Assembly: GCA_015056625.1 (NCBI GenBank)
Contig: SVFY01000002.1
Location: 62,001 to 126,000, forward strand
Direction of reading: 5' to 3'
Length of the DNA: 64,000 bases
From: Butyrivibrio sp.
GTDB taxonomy: Bacteria; Bacillota; Clostridia; Lachnospirales; Lachnospiraceae
Shown: one piece after another, positions 1 through 8,506 of the stretch
Layout of the letters: the number at the start of each line of letters is the position of its first letter
Numbering within the stretch: the stretch's first letter is position 1
Made by a program: the position numbers and the translations under genes
The notes under the pieces: model-generated
Told to the model about the DNA's origin: nothing
The model's input: only the letters and a program-made list of their open reading frames with translations
Database searches by the model: none

Positions 1-2
1 TA

Positions 3-107
3 AGATGCGAAGAACCCATGTGGGTACACACTGACGGAGAGGTATCTGTTAAGTCGGATAACATCACCTTTGAGTGCCTGAAAGAAAAACTTAAGCTTAT
101 GAATTAG
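3..107 (+). CDS. C-terminal end of a probable diacylglycerol/lipid kinase (partial)
   Basis: Only the last 34 codons are inside the window, read in the frame that stops at the TAG at 105-107. The visible tail contains a VHTDGE motif followed by a short beta-rich stretch and ends in KLKLMN. A hydrophobic strand plus DGE near the C-terminus is typical of DagK/YegS-type lipid kinases, where that segment folds back on the catalytic domain. This is recognition from a very short piece, so the family is tentative. It is followed directly by a terminator hairpin, so it is the last gene of its transcript and not in operon with glyA. Confidence 0.45.
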   Translation, partial: RCEEPMWVHTDGEVSVKSDNITFECLKEKLKLMN

Positions 108-118
108 ATAACAATTAA

Positions 119-155
119 GGACAATATCATATTGATGGTATTGTCCATTTTTTTA
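119..155 (+). terminator. Intrinsic terminator after the partial kinase gene
   Basis: GGACAATA and TATTGTCC form an 8-bp stem around an AT-rich loop, followed by a run of seven T residues. Confidence 0.8.
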
Positions 156-257
156 TCTAGATTTTTTTAAGGGATTATGTTACGATATGCGAAGTGTGTT
201 GCTTTAATACATTAAACTGTAAATGTGTTTTATAACTATTTTTCAGGAGGATAGGGT

Positions 258-1496
258 ATGTATTCATTGGAAGAAGTAAGAAAGGTTGATCCAGAGATCG
301 CTTCTCTCATCGAGGAGGAAGTTGAGCGTCAGAACAATCACATTGAGCTGATCGCATCAGAGAACTGGACAAGTAAGGCAGTTATGTCTGCCATGGGCAG
401 TCCTCTCACCAACAAGTACGCTGAGGGTCTTCCGGGGAAAAGATACTACGGCGGATGCTATGTTGTAGACAAGGTTGAGAACATTGCAAGAGACAGGGCA
501 AAAGAGCTGTTTCACTGCGATTATGCAAATGTTCAGCCACACTCAGGAGCTCAGGCCAATCTTGCAGTTCAGTTTGCACTTCTTAAGCCAGGAGATACCA
601 TTATGGGTATGGACCTTGAGCAGGGTGGACACCTTACTCACGGTAGCAGTGCTAACATCTCAGGAACATACTTCAATATTGTTCCTTACGGAGTTGATGA
701 CAACGGCATTCTAGACTATGACAATATGTACAAGCTTGCAGTAGAACACAAGCCTAAGCTTATCATCGCAGGTGCTTCTGCATACTGCAGAACTATTGAC
801 TTTAAGAAATTCAGAGAAGCTGCTGATGCATGTGGCGCAGTTCTCATGGTAGATATGGCACACATAGCAGGTCTTGTAGCTGCAGGACTTCATCCAAGTC
901 CATTTCCTTATGCGGATGTTGTTACAACAACAACTCACAAGACTCTTCGTGGACCAAGAGGCGGACTGATCCTCTGGAATCAGGAAGCTCAGGATAAGTT
1001 CAAGTTCAACAAGGCAGTATTCCCTGGTATCCAGGGCGGACCACTTGAGCATGTTGTTGCTGCCAAGGCTATCTGCTTTAAAGAGGCTCTTTCACCTGAG
1101 TTTAAGGTATATGCCCAGAACATCATTGACAATGCAAAGGCTCTTTGCGAAGGCCTGATGAAGAGAGGCATCAAGATCGTATCAGGCGGTACAGACAACC
1201 ACCTTATGCTTGTGGATCTGACCAATTTTGGACTTACAGGAAAAGAAGTAGAAGCATGGCTTGACGATGCACACATTACTGCAAACAAGAATACAATACC
1301 TAATGAAAAACAGTCTCCATTTGTTACCAGTGGTATAAGACTTGGAACACCTGCTGTAACAACAAGAGGCATGAACACTGAAGATATGGATCAGATTGCT
1401 GAGGCTATCGCAATTGTTATCAAGAACAAGGGCGAAAAGAACGATGAAGCCAGAGCGATCATCAAGAAGCTCACAGACAAATATCCTCTTGATTAA
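258..1496 (+). CDS. glyA: Serine hydroxymethyltransferase
   Basis: Interconverts serine plus tetrahydrofolate and glycine plus methylene-tetrahydrofolate in the cytoplasm; the main source of one-carbon units. The 412-residue length matches the bacterial enzyme. Visible signatures are ELIASEN near residue 30, the [13 protein letters not shown] segment at 54-66, DMAHIAGL at 199-206, and the PLP-lysine motif [14 protein letters not shown], with the Schiff-base lysine at about K228. The ATG at 258 has a strong AGGAGG seven bases upstream. The gene stands alone between two terminators. Confidence is very high. Confidence 0.97.
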   Translation: MYSLEEVRKVDPEIASLIEEEVERQNNHIELIASENWTSKAVMSAMGSPLTNKYAEGLPGKRYYGGCYVVDKVENIARDRAKELFHCDYANVQPHSGAQANLAVQFALLKPGDTIMGMDLEQGGHLTHGSSANISGTYFNIVPYGVDDNGILDYDNMYKLAVEHKPKLIIAGASAYCRTIDFKKFREAADACGAVLMVDMAHIAGLVAAGLHPSPFPYADVVTTTTHKTLRGPRGGLILWNQEAQDKFKFNKAVFPGIQGGPLEHVVAAKAICFKEALSPEFKVYAQNIIDNAKALCEGLMKRGIKIVSGGTDNHLMLVDLTNFGLTGKEVEAWLDDAHITANKNTIPNEKQSPFVTSGIRLGTPAVTTRGMNTEDMDQIAEAIAIVIKNKGEKNDEARAIIKKLTDKYPLD

Positions 1497-1518
1497 GCTG
1501 ATATATTATGATGATCTA

Positions 1519-1552
1519 AGGAACCGGAAAGCAGATTTCCGGTTCCTTTTTT
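1519..1552 (+). terminator. Intrinsic terminator of glyA
   Basis: AAGGAACCGGAAA pairs with TTTCCGGTTCCTT around a four-base loop and is followed by a T run. Confidence 0.9.
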
Positions 1553-1780
1553 ATTGGTTCAAAGAGAAAATTCTGTCAATTTTGAAGGAACTTTTTTGAC
1601 CCCAAAATGAAATGTGTCAAAATTTGTAACATTTATAATACAGGTGTTATGTGGAGTTGGTGCAGTGCAAAATAAATATACAGAATTGTTCATAATGAAT
1701 AAACAATTAGAATAAATAACAGAATATAAGATAATTTAAGTGCCATATTCAAAATAAATAAAAGATTTATTGAAAATGTA
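1553..1780. other. AT-rich intergenic stretch, no gene seen
   Basis: No reading frame with a ribosome site is visible on either strand. A TATAAT occurs at 1634-1639 but no good -35 partner was found, so it is not called a promoter. The stretch ends where the consensus promoter at 1781 begins. Confidence 0.5.
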
Positions 1781-1809
1781 TTGACAAATTACTTGCGGAT
1801 AAATATAAT
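1781..1809 (+). promoter_or_regulatory. Consensus sigma-A type promoter driving the non-coding stretch
   Basis: TTGACA at 1781-1786 and TATAAT at 1804-1809 match the consensus exactly with the optimal 17-base spacer. The nearest credible start codon downstream (2302) is about 490 bases away, which suggests the promoter makes a non-coding transcript or a very long leader. Confidence 0.8.
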
Positions 1810-1815
1810 AAAACC

Positions 1816-2232
1816 ATCAAGAGATACTTATAAGATATCCAATTACTTCTCCACTTGGTATATAGAGCAAACAGAGCCGGGGGAGAAAGAAAGGCAGGTA
1901 CACTCCAAAGGGATAGGTAATTAAAATATTCAGAGAAAGGATGGTACGGTCCACCAAACTAAGTAGATCAGTTTTATAAAAGAGTTTTAAAGTAATACCA
2001 GTTATACCAGATTTACAAGTAATACCACTACAGCACTTCAAGTACATGATAAGTGGTTCGGACAAGTAAAAATTCGTGAACTTGCAACCACAAGCATATG
2101 AATGCAAAAGTTAATGGAAAGATGAGGCTGAGAATTGGAGGAAGGTCCGTTGGACGTAATAACATTTGAATTAGATGAGTACTCGGCATAAGGGCAGAAG
2201 CAGGTAATATCGATGAAGCTTCTGCCCTATTT
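1816..2232 (+). ncRNA. Candidate structured non-coding RNA of about 415 nt, unknown class
   Basis: The stretch runs from just after a perfect consensus promoter to a strong terminator-like hairpin and holds no convincing reading frame. Several stems can be drawn: TTCTCC (1847-1852) with GGAGAA (1882-1887); a nested hairpin in which GTGGTT (2053-2058) pairs with AACCAC (2086-2091) and CAAGT (2063-2067) with ACTTG (2080-2084); and GTCC-GTT-GGAC near 2145. AAGTAATACCA is repeated at 1990-2000 and 2017-2027. I compared it by eye with RNase P RNA, tmRNA, 6S and SRP RNA and it does not fit any of them. It could also be a long leader for the GH3-like gene, with the hairpin as an attenuator. Confidence 0.45.
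2191..2232 (+). terminator. Terminator-like hairpin ending the non-coding transcript
   Basis: AGGGCAGAAGC at 2191-2201 is perfectly complementary to GCTTCTGCCCT at 2218-2228, giving an 11-bp stem with a 16-base loop. The following ATTTGT is only a weak T tract, so it may be a terminator, an attenuator, or a 3' stabilising stem. Confidence 0.6.
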
Positions 2233-2301
2233 GTATGTCTATATCTGATCATTTGTGGTATTATATTGCTCAGAAAAAGTTTTGATGGTGGGAATATACA
2301 G

Positions 2302-3591
2302 ATGGCAAGATTAGAAGAACAGGATTTTGATGAAAAGAGGCTGGCTCGCAGACAGAGAAGGAAAAGGAGCCAGCTTATTGCGTATATAATACTGGCAGCT
2401 ACGTGTCTTGTGGTATTTGGCGGATGCGCAGTGCTTATCTACTTCTTAAACGGAGTGATCAAAACCGGCGGAAAGGCCCAGGAGCCTGTTGCAGTAGAAG
2501 AGCAGGCAGAGGAAGAAGTAAGTCAGGTGATAGAGACTCCGGAAGTGGTCCAGGAACCTGAAGAATATACAGAGGAAGATATGCTTGGTGACATAGTTGG
2601 AAGCGTCATTGAGGAGCAGTCCCTTGAGGACAAGGTAGCCGGGCTGTTTATCATAACTCCGGAGCAGCTTACAGGTGTAGATACAGCGGTCAAGGCCGGA
2701 TCTGGCACCCAGGAAGCCCTCAGCAGCTACGCAGTGGGCGGAATAGTTTATTCATCCAAGAATATCAAGACTACTGATCAGATCAAGGAGATGCTTGATG
2801 ATACAGTATCCATGAGCAAGTATCCGATCTTCACACTTCTTTCTGAGCAGGGTAATATGTCAGATTCAGTAAAAGACACTTTGGCCCTTCGCCCGGATAT
2901 CGACATTACAGACGGCGAAACAGCATACCAGGTCGGGACACAGGTTGGATCAGAACTGTTTAAATATGGATTTAACAGCACCGTTGCACCTCTTGTAGAT
3001 ATGACGAAGGAGGGGCAATTCAGCCAGGATATCGATCTTGCCAAGGACGCTGCAGCAGGATTTGCCAAGGGACTTACTGAATCAGGAATTCTTTCCTGTA
3101 GCTACATGTTCCCGCTAAAAGGCGATACCCTGTCAGGAATGGGAAGCAGTGACAAGAACAAGGACGACCTGGTTTTAAATGAGTACGAGGTCTTTAAGAA
3201 CGTGATTGACTCCGGATATGCTGGAGCGATCATGGTGTCTAACGTTTCACTTCCCAATGTGACAAGTGACAATACTCCTGCATCTTTATCAGATATCATC
3301 ATCACAGAGGAACTTCGCGGAACTCTTGGCTATGATGGAATAGTTATAACAGCTCCATTAAACGAAGGTGCCATAACAGAGTATTACACTTCAGGAGAGG
3401 CTGCTGTGGCTGCCATCAAGGCAGGTGCAGATATGATCTATATACCTGAGGACTTTACAGAAGCCTACAACGCTGTTCTTGAGGCTGTTTCAAGCGGCTC
3501 CATAAGTCAGGACAGATTGAATGAATCTTTGAAGCGTATATATACTGTGAAATATGCAGACAGAGTAAATGAGATATCATCAGGAAACTAA
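2302..3591 (+). CDS. Membrane-anchored GH3 N-terminal-domain protein, probably catalytically dead
   Basis: About 429 residues: a short basic cytoplasmic tail, one transmembrane helix at about 25-49, an acidic linker to about 95, then a glycoside hydrolase family 3 type TIM barrel (LEDKVAGLFI, AVGGIVY, APLVDM, SDNTPASLSD, LGYDGIVIT, KAGADMIYIPEDF). Active relatives of the NagZ type carry KHFPGHGDT and an aspartate nucleophile in ITDALNMGAI. Here the first reads MFPLKGDT, with Lys where the catalytic His is expected (about residue 273), and the second reads ITAPLNEGAI, with Ala for the nucleophilic Asp (about residue 351). So the fold is kept but both catalytic groups are missing. A TTG at 2266 in frame would add 12 residues; ATG 2302 was preferred. 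A role as a cell-wall sugar binding or scaffold protein is inference. Confidence 0.8.
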   Translation: MARLEEQDFDEKRLARRQRRKRSQLIAYIILAATCLVVFGGCAVLIYFLNGVIKTGGKAQEPVAVEEQAEEEVSQVIETPEVVQEPEEYTEEDMLGDIVGSVIEEQSLEDKVAGLFIITPEQLTGVDTAVKAGSGTQEALSSYAVGGIVYSSKNIKTTDQIKEMLDDTVSMSKYPIFTLLSEQGNMSDSVKDTLALRPDIDITDGETAYQVGTQVGSELFKYGFNSTVAPLVDMTKEGQFSQDIDLAKDAAAGFAKGLTESGILSCSYMFPLKGDTLSGMGSSDKNKDDLVLNEYEVFKNVIDSGYAGAIMVSNVSLPNVTSDNTPASLSDIIITEELRGTLGYDGIVITAPLNEGAITEYYTSGEAAVAAIKAGADMIYIPEDFTEAYNAVLEAVSSGSISQDRLNESLKRIYTVKYADRVNEISSGN

Positions 3592-3600
3592 ATATCCAAT

Positions 3601-3630
3601 AAAAAAGCTGTTCCCTTGAACAGCTTTTTT
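3601..3630. terminator. Bidirectional terminator between convergent genes
   Basis: AAAAAAGCTGTTC pairs with GAACAGCTTTTTT around a short CCTT-type loop. A-tract and T-tract on either side let it serve the GH3-like gene on the plus strand and the YitT gene on the minus strand. Confidence 0.9.
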
Positions 3631-3644
3631 AATTGCCAAAATAT

Positions 3645-4535
3645 TTAGTCCCTTGGTCTCATGTAGAAGTTACCAGTTATCTCTTCGGTCCTTACAGAAT
3701 TGATAAATGCGCCAGGATCAAGTTCTTTTATCTTTGGAATCAGCTTTCTGGTGTCTGAGGCGCTGACAATTGAGTAGACGATCTTTTTATTCTTGTGGGC
3801 AAAAGAGCCTTCTCCGTCAATAAGAGTTGCACCATGTCCGCAGGTATCATATATCAGCGAACATACCTGATCAGGAACATCGGTGATTATGAAAAGAGTC
3901 TTTTGCTGATAAGTTCTGTAAAGAGTATGGAGGGCAGTGGTTGTAACAAACTGGAATATCATTGAATAAAGAGCCTTGTCCCAGCCAAACAAAAGTCCTG
4001 CGATCGTGAGGATAACTGTGTTTCCTGCAAGGATATATGGAAATGCATCGATACCTTTTTTCTGGGATAAGAAGATCGAGATGAAATCTGTTCCTCCGCT
4101 GGTGGCATCAACGTTTAGGCACATGGTTATGGCAATGGCATTTAACAGTCCGCCAAATACTGCCGCCAAAAGCTCATCGTTTGTAAAAGCATAAGAAGGC
4201 AGAAGGTCGACAAACAGACCATTGACGATGACCATTATCATGGAGAACAGCGTAAACCTCTTACCTATGAATCTGAATCCGATGTAGACTGGTACAGCGT
4301 TTAAGATCACATTGATGGGAGTAAAGGGAATTGTAATAGAAAAGAACTTCTGGGCAATTCTCTGGATTATGATGGTAAGACCTGTGGCACCGCCTGGGTA
4401 CAGGCCTCCGGCATTTACAAAGGAATTAATGTTGACCGCCATCACAAAAGCAGCAAGGATCACTACTACAAAGCGTACAACATCCTTTTTCAGAGCTTCC
4501 TTCAGATTGTATTTGCTCATAGCGCTTGATTCCAT
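3645..4535 (-). CDS. YitT family membrane protein (DUF161 plus DUF2179)
   Basis: About 296 residues with an N-terminal set of five to six hydrophobic helices (typical phrases NAGGLYPGGATGLT and ATSGGTDFIS) and a C-terminal soluble DUF2179-type domain (TLFIITDVPDQV, GHGATLIDGEGSF, DPGAFINSVRTEEI). The family is widespread in Firmicutes; its substrate is unknown. An upstream in-frame ATG at 4556 exists, but GGAG sits seven bases before the ATG at 4535, so the shorter start was chosen. It converges on the GH3-like gene through a shared terminator and lies 57 bp downstream of the AP2-domain gene on the same strand. Confidence 0.9.
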   Translation of the reverse strand: MESSAMSKYNLKEALKKDVVRFVVVILAAFVMAVNINSFVNAGGLYPGGATGLTIIIQRIAQKFFSITIPFTPINVILNAVPVYIGFRFIGKRFTLFSMIMVIVNGLFVDLLPSYAFTNDELLAAVFGGLLNAIAITMCLNVDATSGGTDFISIFLSQKKGIDAFPYILAGNTVILTIAGLLFGWDKALYSMIFQFVTTTALHTLYRTYQQKTLFIITDVPDQVCSLIYDTCGHGATLIDGEGSFAHKNKKIVYSIVSASDTRKLIPKIKELDPGAFINSVRTEEITGNFYMRPRD

Positions 4536-4592
4536 ATAAGTTCTCCAAAATGACATTCATTTAGCTTAAGTATACATCATTAAGCCTTGGGT

Positions 4593-5390
4593 TCAAGGTT
4601 TTATCTCATATATGGTCTTTGATATATCAACCTTCATATACAGGTCAGCGTACTGGGAAGGAGATAGGTCTTCGATGTAGTTTTGCGCAAAATTCTTTTT
4701 GATCCCGTTCTTTTTTAGGATATCAGCAGCCTTGTTGTAGGCGATGGCAGCCTCGTATTCTGTTCTGTAATTGCCGATCACGTAGTTGCTCTTTATATGT
4801 ATGATTGATTTGTACCTGATAAAGCCTCTGAAATTGTACTGACGAACCCCCATGTATCTGTTAAGAACGATGATGTTTTCATAACGAAGGTCATTGTGAT
4901 CGTCGTTTGCAAAGATATAGTCCCTGCCTTCAACTGCATAGCTCTTTATGCCATAGCGGGAAAGTATGGAGATCTGGCTTCCGTAGTCCGCCACAAACAG
5001 GTGATTTCCTCTTTGCATTATCTTGTGGGATGAGTAGTAGAAAAGGTCATCTATATCAAACTTGAGTATCTTTGCAGGTGAAAGATAGTACAGGAAATAC
5101 TTCTTTTCAAGGTAAATGGGATTTGAGATATACATCCCCTTGTCTCTGAAGTTTATAAGGCTTACAAACTTTTCAAAGGGCAGAGCCATGTCACTGGTAT
5201 AAGATGAAACTGTAATGCTATCGTCATCAAGGAGCCTGGCTGCGTCCTTATAAACTTTGGAGGCATAATTAACGTCAGAAAAGCTTCCAAGAGCGATGTG
5301 CTTGCCACAATATGTGATAGATGCACGAAAAGATGGCGTTCCATCCTTTAAAGTTGTGGAATATACCCCAACATATTTTTTTTTGCTCAT
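4593..5390 (-). CDS. Double AP2-like domain protein with an HNH-like centre
   Basis: 265 residues, cytoplasmic, basic. Residues about 6-53 (GVYSTTLKDGTPSFRASI, GKHIALGSF, ASKVYKDAARLL) and 181-225 (GVRQYNFRGFIRY, YVIGNYRTEYEAAIAYNKAADIL) both have the layout of an AP2/ERF DNA-binding domain: a G-V-x start, three strands, LG-F turn, then an amphipathic helix ending in AA. Between them, NDDHNDLRYENI at 162-173 resembles the H-N-x-x-x-N part of HNH endonucleases related to homing enzymes. The first histidine of HNH is not clear, so nuclease activity is doubtful. No partner gene is evident. Its GGGGGA ribosome site precedes ATG 5390 and it is divergent from thrC. It may be a domesticated homing-endonuclease relative acting as a DNA-binding protein. 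Confidence 0.65.
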   Translation of the reverse strand: MSKKKYVGVYSTTLKDGTPSFRASITYCGKHIALGSFSDVNYASKVYKDAARLLDDDSITVSSYTSDMALPFEKFVSLINFRDKGMYISNPIYLEKKYFLYYLSPAKILKFDIDDLFYYSSHKIMQRGNHLFVADYGSQISILSRYGIKSYAVEGRDYIFANDDHNDLRYENIIVLNRYMGVRQYNFRGFIRYKSIIHIKSNYVIGNYRTEYEAAIAYNKAADILKKNGIKKNFAQNYIEDLSPSQYADLYMKVDISKTIYEIKP

Positions 5391-5433
5391 TTTTCCCCCA
5401 AATGAACTGGTATTATGGTATACTTTATCAAAA

Positions 5434-5461
5434 TTTACTTTTATACATTAACGTGTATAAG
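5434..5461 (+). promoter_or_regulatory. Probable thrC promoter with overlapping palindrome
   Basis: TTTACT at 5434-5439 and TATAAG at 5456-5461 are 16 bases apart. TTATACA at 5441-5447 and TGTATAA at 5454-5460 form an inverted repeat with a six-base spacer that covers the spacer and -10 element, as an operator would. No regulator can be assigned. Confidence 0.45.
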
Positions 5462-5509
5462 AGTATTGTATATGAAATAACTTATCAGTGTCAAAACGGA
5501 GGAGAGAAA

Positions 5510-7003
5510 ATGTCTAAGGAAGTTTTGTATTCAAGTACAAGAGGAGATAAGGGCTGCATCAAGGCGTCCCAGGCAATCTTAAGGGGGCTTGCGCCAGACG
5601 GGGGTCTCTATGTTCCGGATCATATTCCTCATTTGGAAAAGACACTTGGAGAAATATCAGGCCTTTCATATCAGGAGACAGCTTATGAAGTAATGAAGCT
5701 GCTTCTTACAGACTACACAGAGGAAGAGCTTAAGTACTGCATATCTCATGCCTATGATTCCAAGTTTGATACAGAGGAGATTGCTCCTTTATCAGAGGCT
5801 GGTGGAGCATATTTCCTTGAGTTGTACCATGGTGCAACAATTGCTTTTAAAGATATGGCATTGTCCATTCTTCCTTATCTCATGACTACAGCGGCCAAAA
5901 AGAATTCCATCCAGAATGAAATAGTTATCCTTACAGCTACAAGTGGAGATACAGGTAAGGCAGCCCTTGCGGGCTTTGCTGAAGTTCCAGGAACCAGGAT
6001 CATTGTTTTTTACCCCAAGCACGGAGTAAGCCCTATCCAGGAGCAGCAGATGGTTACTCAGAAAGGACAGAATACCTGTGTTATCGGTATTGAAGGAAAC
6101 TTCGATGATGCCCAGACTGGTGTTAAAAAGATATTTACAGATCCTGAGCTTGCAAAATACATGGATTCCAAGGGATTCCAGTTCTCATCAGCTAACTCCA
6201 TCAACATTGGAAGACTTGTTCCTCAGATTGTTTACTATGTTTATTCCTATGGCAAGCTCCTTAAAGAGGGCAGGATTGCTGAGGGAGATCCAATAAATGT
6301 CGTTGTTCCAACAGGCAACTTTGGTAACATCCTTGCTGCATACTATGCTGGCAAGATGGGAGTGCCTATCGCCAAGTTTATCTGCGCATCCAACTCAAAC
6401 AAGGTTCTTTTCGATTTCTTTAAGACCGGTGAGTACGACAGAAACCGTGAGTTTGTTCTTACAAGCTCACCTTCTATGGACATCCTCATCTCATCTAACC
6501 TTGAAAGGCTCATATACCACATTGCAGGCGACAGCTCAGAGACTGATGCAAAGTACATGAAGGAGCTGGCTGATAACGGAAAGTACGAGATAACTCCTGC
6601 TATGAGAGAGCAGCTTAAGAACTTCTATGGCGGATATGCTACTGAGGAAGAGACCTATAAGACAATAGCTGATCTGTTTAACAATGCTTCATATCTTATC
6701 GACACTCACACATCAGTTGCTGCAGCTGTTTACAACAAGTACAAGGAAGAGACAGGCGATAAGACTGTTACCGTCATTGCTTCTACTGCAAGCCCATATA
6801 AGTTCACAAGAAGCGTTATGAATGCACTGTCAAAGGGGGATGACAATAAGGATGACTTTGCACTTGCTGACGAGCTTTGTGCTCTTTCAGGTGTTGCTAT
6901 TCCAGATGCTGTAACATCCATCAGAAATGCAGAGATAAGACACAAGACAGTAGTTGAAAAAACAGAGATGGAAAGTGCAGTTAAGTCTTTTCTTGGCATC
7001 TGA
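5510..7003 (+). CDS. thrC: Threonine synthase
   Basis: Converts O-phosphohomoserine to threonine with PLP in the cytoplasm. 497 residues, the usual length of the longer bacterial and fungal-like form. Seen: the N-terminal YSSTRGDKG segment, GLAPDGGLYVP, the PLP-lysine motif ATIAFKDMALSIL with K at about 114, TATSGDTGKAAL for phosphate binding, and NFGNILAAYYAGKMG. The open frame extends upstream to 5321, but GGAGGAGAG just before ATG 5510 and the start of family similarity fix the start here. It stands alone, followed after 59 bp by the citrate synthase gene, with no terminator seen between them. Confidence 0.96.
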   Translation: MSKEVLYSSTRGDKGCIKASQAILRGLAPDGGLYVPDHIPHLEKTLGEISGLSYQETAYEVMKLLLTDYTEEELKYCISHAYDSKFDTEEIAPLSEAGGAYFLELYHGATIAFKDMALSILPYLMTTAAKKNSIQNEIVILTATSGDTGKAALAGFAEVPGTRIIVFYPKHGVSPIQEQQMVTQKGQNTCVIGIEGNFDDAQTGVKKIFTDPELAKYMDSKGFQFSSANSINIGRLVPQIVYYVYSYGKLLKEGRIAEGDPINVVVPTGNFGNILAAYYAGKMGVPIAKFICASNSNKVLFDFFKTGEYDRNREFVLTSSPSMDILISSNLERLIYHIAGDSSETDAKYMKELADNGKYEITPAMREQLKNFYGGYATEEETYKTIADLFNNASYLIDTHTSVAAAVYNKYKEETGDKTVTVIASTASPYKFTRSVMNALSKGDDNKDDFALADELCALSGVAIPDAVTSIRNAEIRHKTVVEKTEMESAVKSFLGI

Positions 7004-7062
7004 TCTAATGCTAAAATAGAAAGGTACTGACTTTGCAAAAATTTAAATAATGGGAGGTGCGT

Positions 7063-8436
7063 ATGGATCTAGGTAAGGGGTATTATTCAGAAAACACACC
7101 TGAGATTATTGAGCTTTCCGAGCTTTCAAGGAAAGCAGATCTGATTGAGAATGAACTTTTTGTTAAGTACGATGTAAAAAGAGGACTTAGAGACTTAAAT
7201 GGTAAGGGTGTTCTTACCGGACTTACAAGAATCTCAGAGATTATTGCAAAAAAGACAGTAGATGGAAAAGAAGTTCCTGCAGACGGGGAGATATATTTTA
7301 GGGGATATGATGTTCATAAGCTGATCGATTCGGCTGTGGCAGAGAACAGGTTTGCCTTCGAGGAATGTGCATATCTTCTGCTTTTTGACAAGCTTCCTAC
7401 AGGAAAAGAGCTATTTGAATTTGAAAAACTATTGGGAATATATAAGAGTCTTCCCACCAGCTTTGTGAGAGACGTCATCATGAAGGCTCCAAGCCGTGAT
7501 TTGATGAATACTCTGGCAAGAAGTGTACTTACTCTTTATTCCTACGACGATCTTGCTGATGATGTGTCCCTGGCAAATGTCCTTAGGCAGTCACTTCAGC
7601 TTATCAGTATGTTCCCACTGCTTGCTATCTATGGATATCATGCATATAACCATTACCATGAAGGTAATTCTCTGATAATCCATCCGCCAAAGGAGGAGCT
7701 GTCTACCGCAGAGACTATACTGTATCTGCTTAGGCCTGACAGCAAGTACACAGAGCTTGAGGCCAAACTTCTTGACATCTGTCTTGTACTTCATATGGAG
7801 CACGGTGGTGGTAACAACTCATCCTTCACAACCCACGTTGTGAGCTCATCTCTTACAGATACTTACTCTGTAATTGCTGCAGCTATTGGATCCCTAAAGG
7901 GACCAAGACACGGCGGAGCTAATATCAAGGTTGTGCACATGTTTGATGACATTGAGGCAAATGTCAAAAACTGGAAGGATGAAGATGAGGTAAGAGCTTA
8001 TCTTGACAAGATCCTCAACAAGGAGGCCTTTGACAAGTCAGGTCTTATCTACGGAATCGGACATGCCATTTATTCCAAGTCTGATCCACGTGCCATGATA
8101 CTTAAGAGCTTTGTAGAGAAGCTTGCAGTTGAAAAGGGCAAAGAGGATGAGCTTGCGCTCTATGAAATGGTAGAAAGACTGGCTCCGGAGATCATCAGCG
8201 GAGAGCGCACCATGTATAAGGGCGTATCTGCCAATGTGGACTTCTATTCAGGATTCGTTTACAGAATGCTGGATCTTCCAGAGGAGTTATATCCAACGAT
8301 ATTTGCTATAGCGAGAATCGTAGGGTGGTCAGCTCACAGAATGGAAGAGCTTGCCAACAACGGTAAGATAATCCGTCCTGCATATATGGCTATTGAGCCC
8401 CGCAAGGATTATGTTCCTATGGACGAAAGACAATAA
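7063..8436 (+). CDS. gltA: Citrate (Si)-synthase
   Basis: Condenses oxaloacetate and acetyl-CoA to citrate. 457 residues. Catalytic motifs are all present: HGGGNNSSF with the first catalytic His, IGHAIYSKSDPRA with the second, and NVDFYSG with the catalytic Asp; RGYDVHKL near residue 90 is the usual N-terminal signature. A GTG two codons upstream overlaps the GGGAGG ribosome site, so ATG 7063 was chosen. In an organism of this kind it most likely feeds 2-oxoglutarate and glutamate synthesis, not a full cycle (inference). The isocitrate dehydrogenase is about 30 kb away, beside a second possible citrate-forming enzyme. No aconitase is in the window. Confidence 0.95.
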   Translation: MDLGKGYYSENTPEIIELSELSRKADLIENELFVKYDVKRGLRDLNGKGVLTGLTRISEIIAKKTVDGKEVPADGEIYFRGYDVHKLIDSAVAENRFAFEECAYLLLFDKLPTGKELFEFEKLLGIYKSLPTSFVRDVIMKAPSRDLMNTLARSVLTLYSYDDLADDVSLANVLRQSLQLISMFPLLAIYGYHAYNHYHEGNSLIIHPPKEELSTAETILYLLRPDSKYTELEAKLLDICLVLHMEHGGGNNSSFTTHVVSSSLTDTYSVIAAAIGSLKGPRHGGANIKVVHMFDDIEANVKNWKDEDEVRAYLDKILNKEAFDKSGLIYGIGHAIYSKSDPRAMILKSFVEKLAVEKGKEDELALYEMVERLAPEIISGERTMYKGVSANVDFYSGFVYRMLDLPEELYPTIFAIARIVGWSAHRMEELANNGKIIRPAYMAIEPRKDYVPMDERQ

Positions 8437-8448
8437 GATCAGATCAAT

Positions 8449-8486
8449 AAAAAACCCTTGTGGCTTATGCCGCAAGGGTTTTGTTT
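8449..8486. terminator. Terminator between citrate synthase and deoC
   Basis: AAAACCCTTG-GGC pairs with GCC-CAAGGGTTTT across a four-base loop; T run on both sides serves convergent genes. Confidence 0.88.
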
Positions 8487-8506
8487 TGACTATCCTTAAA
8501 TATATA

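Noticed and set aside
1634..1639. TATAAT in the stretch after glyA as a second promoter
   Set aside because: No -35 element at suitable spacing.
2132..2155. GAGGAAGGTCC resembling the GAGGAAAGTCC core of RNase P RNA
   Set aside because: The core should be near the 5' end and be followed by the other conserved regions; it is near the 3' end, and the matching CR-V block is missing.
1817..2252. Minus-strand open frames in the intergenic stretch before the GH3-like gene
   Set aside because: No ribosome sites and translations look random; the plus-strand promoter and hairpins explain the stretch better.
5321..5509. Longer N-terminus for thrC
   Set aside because: The extra 63 residues have no family similarity and overlap the divergent AP2 gene; a GGAGGAG site sits right before ATG 5510.
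7591..7803. Minus-strand frame inside citrate synthase
   Set aside because: Shadow of an excellent plus-strand gene; no ribosome site.
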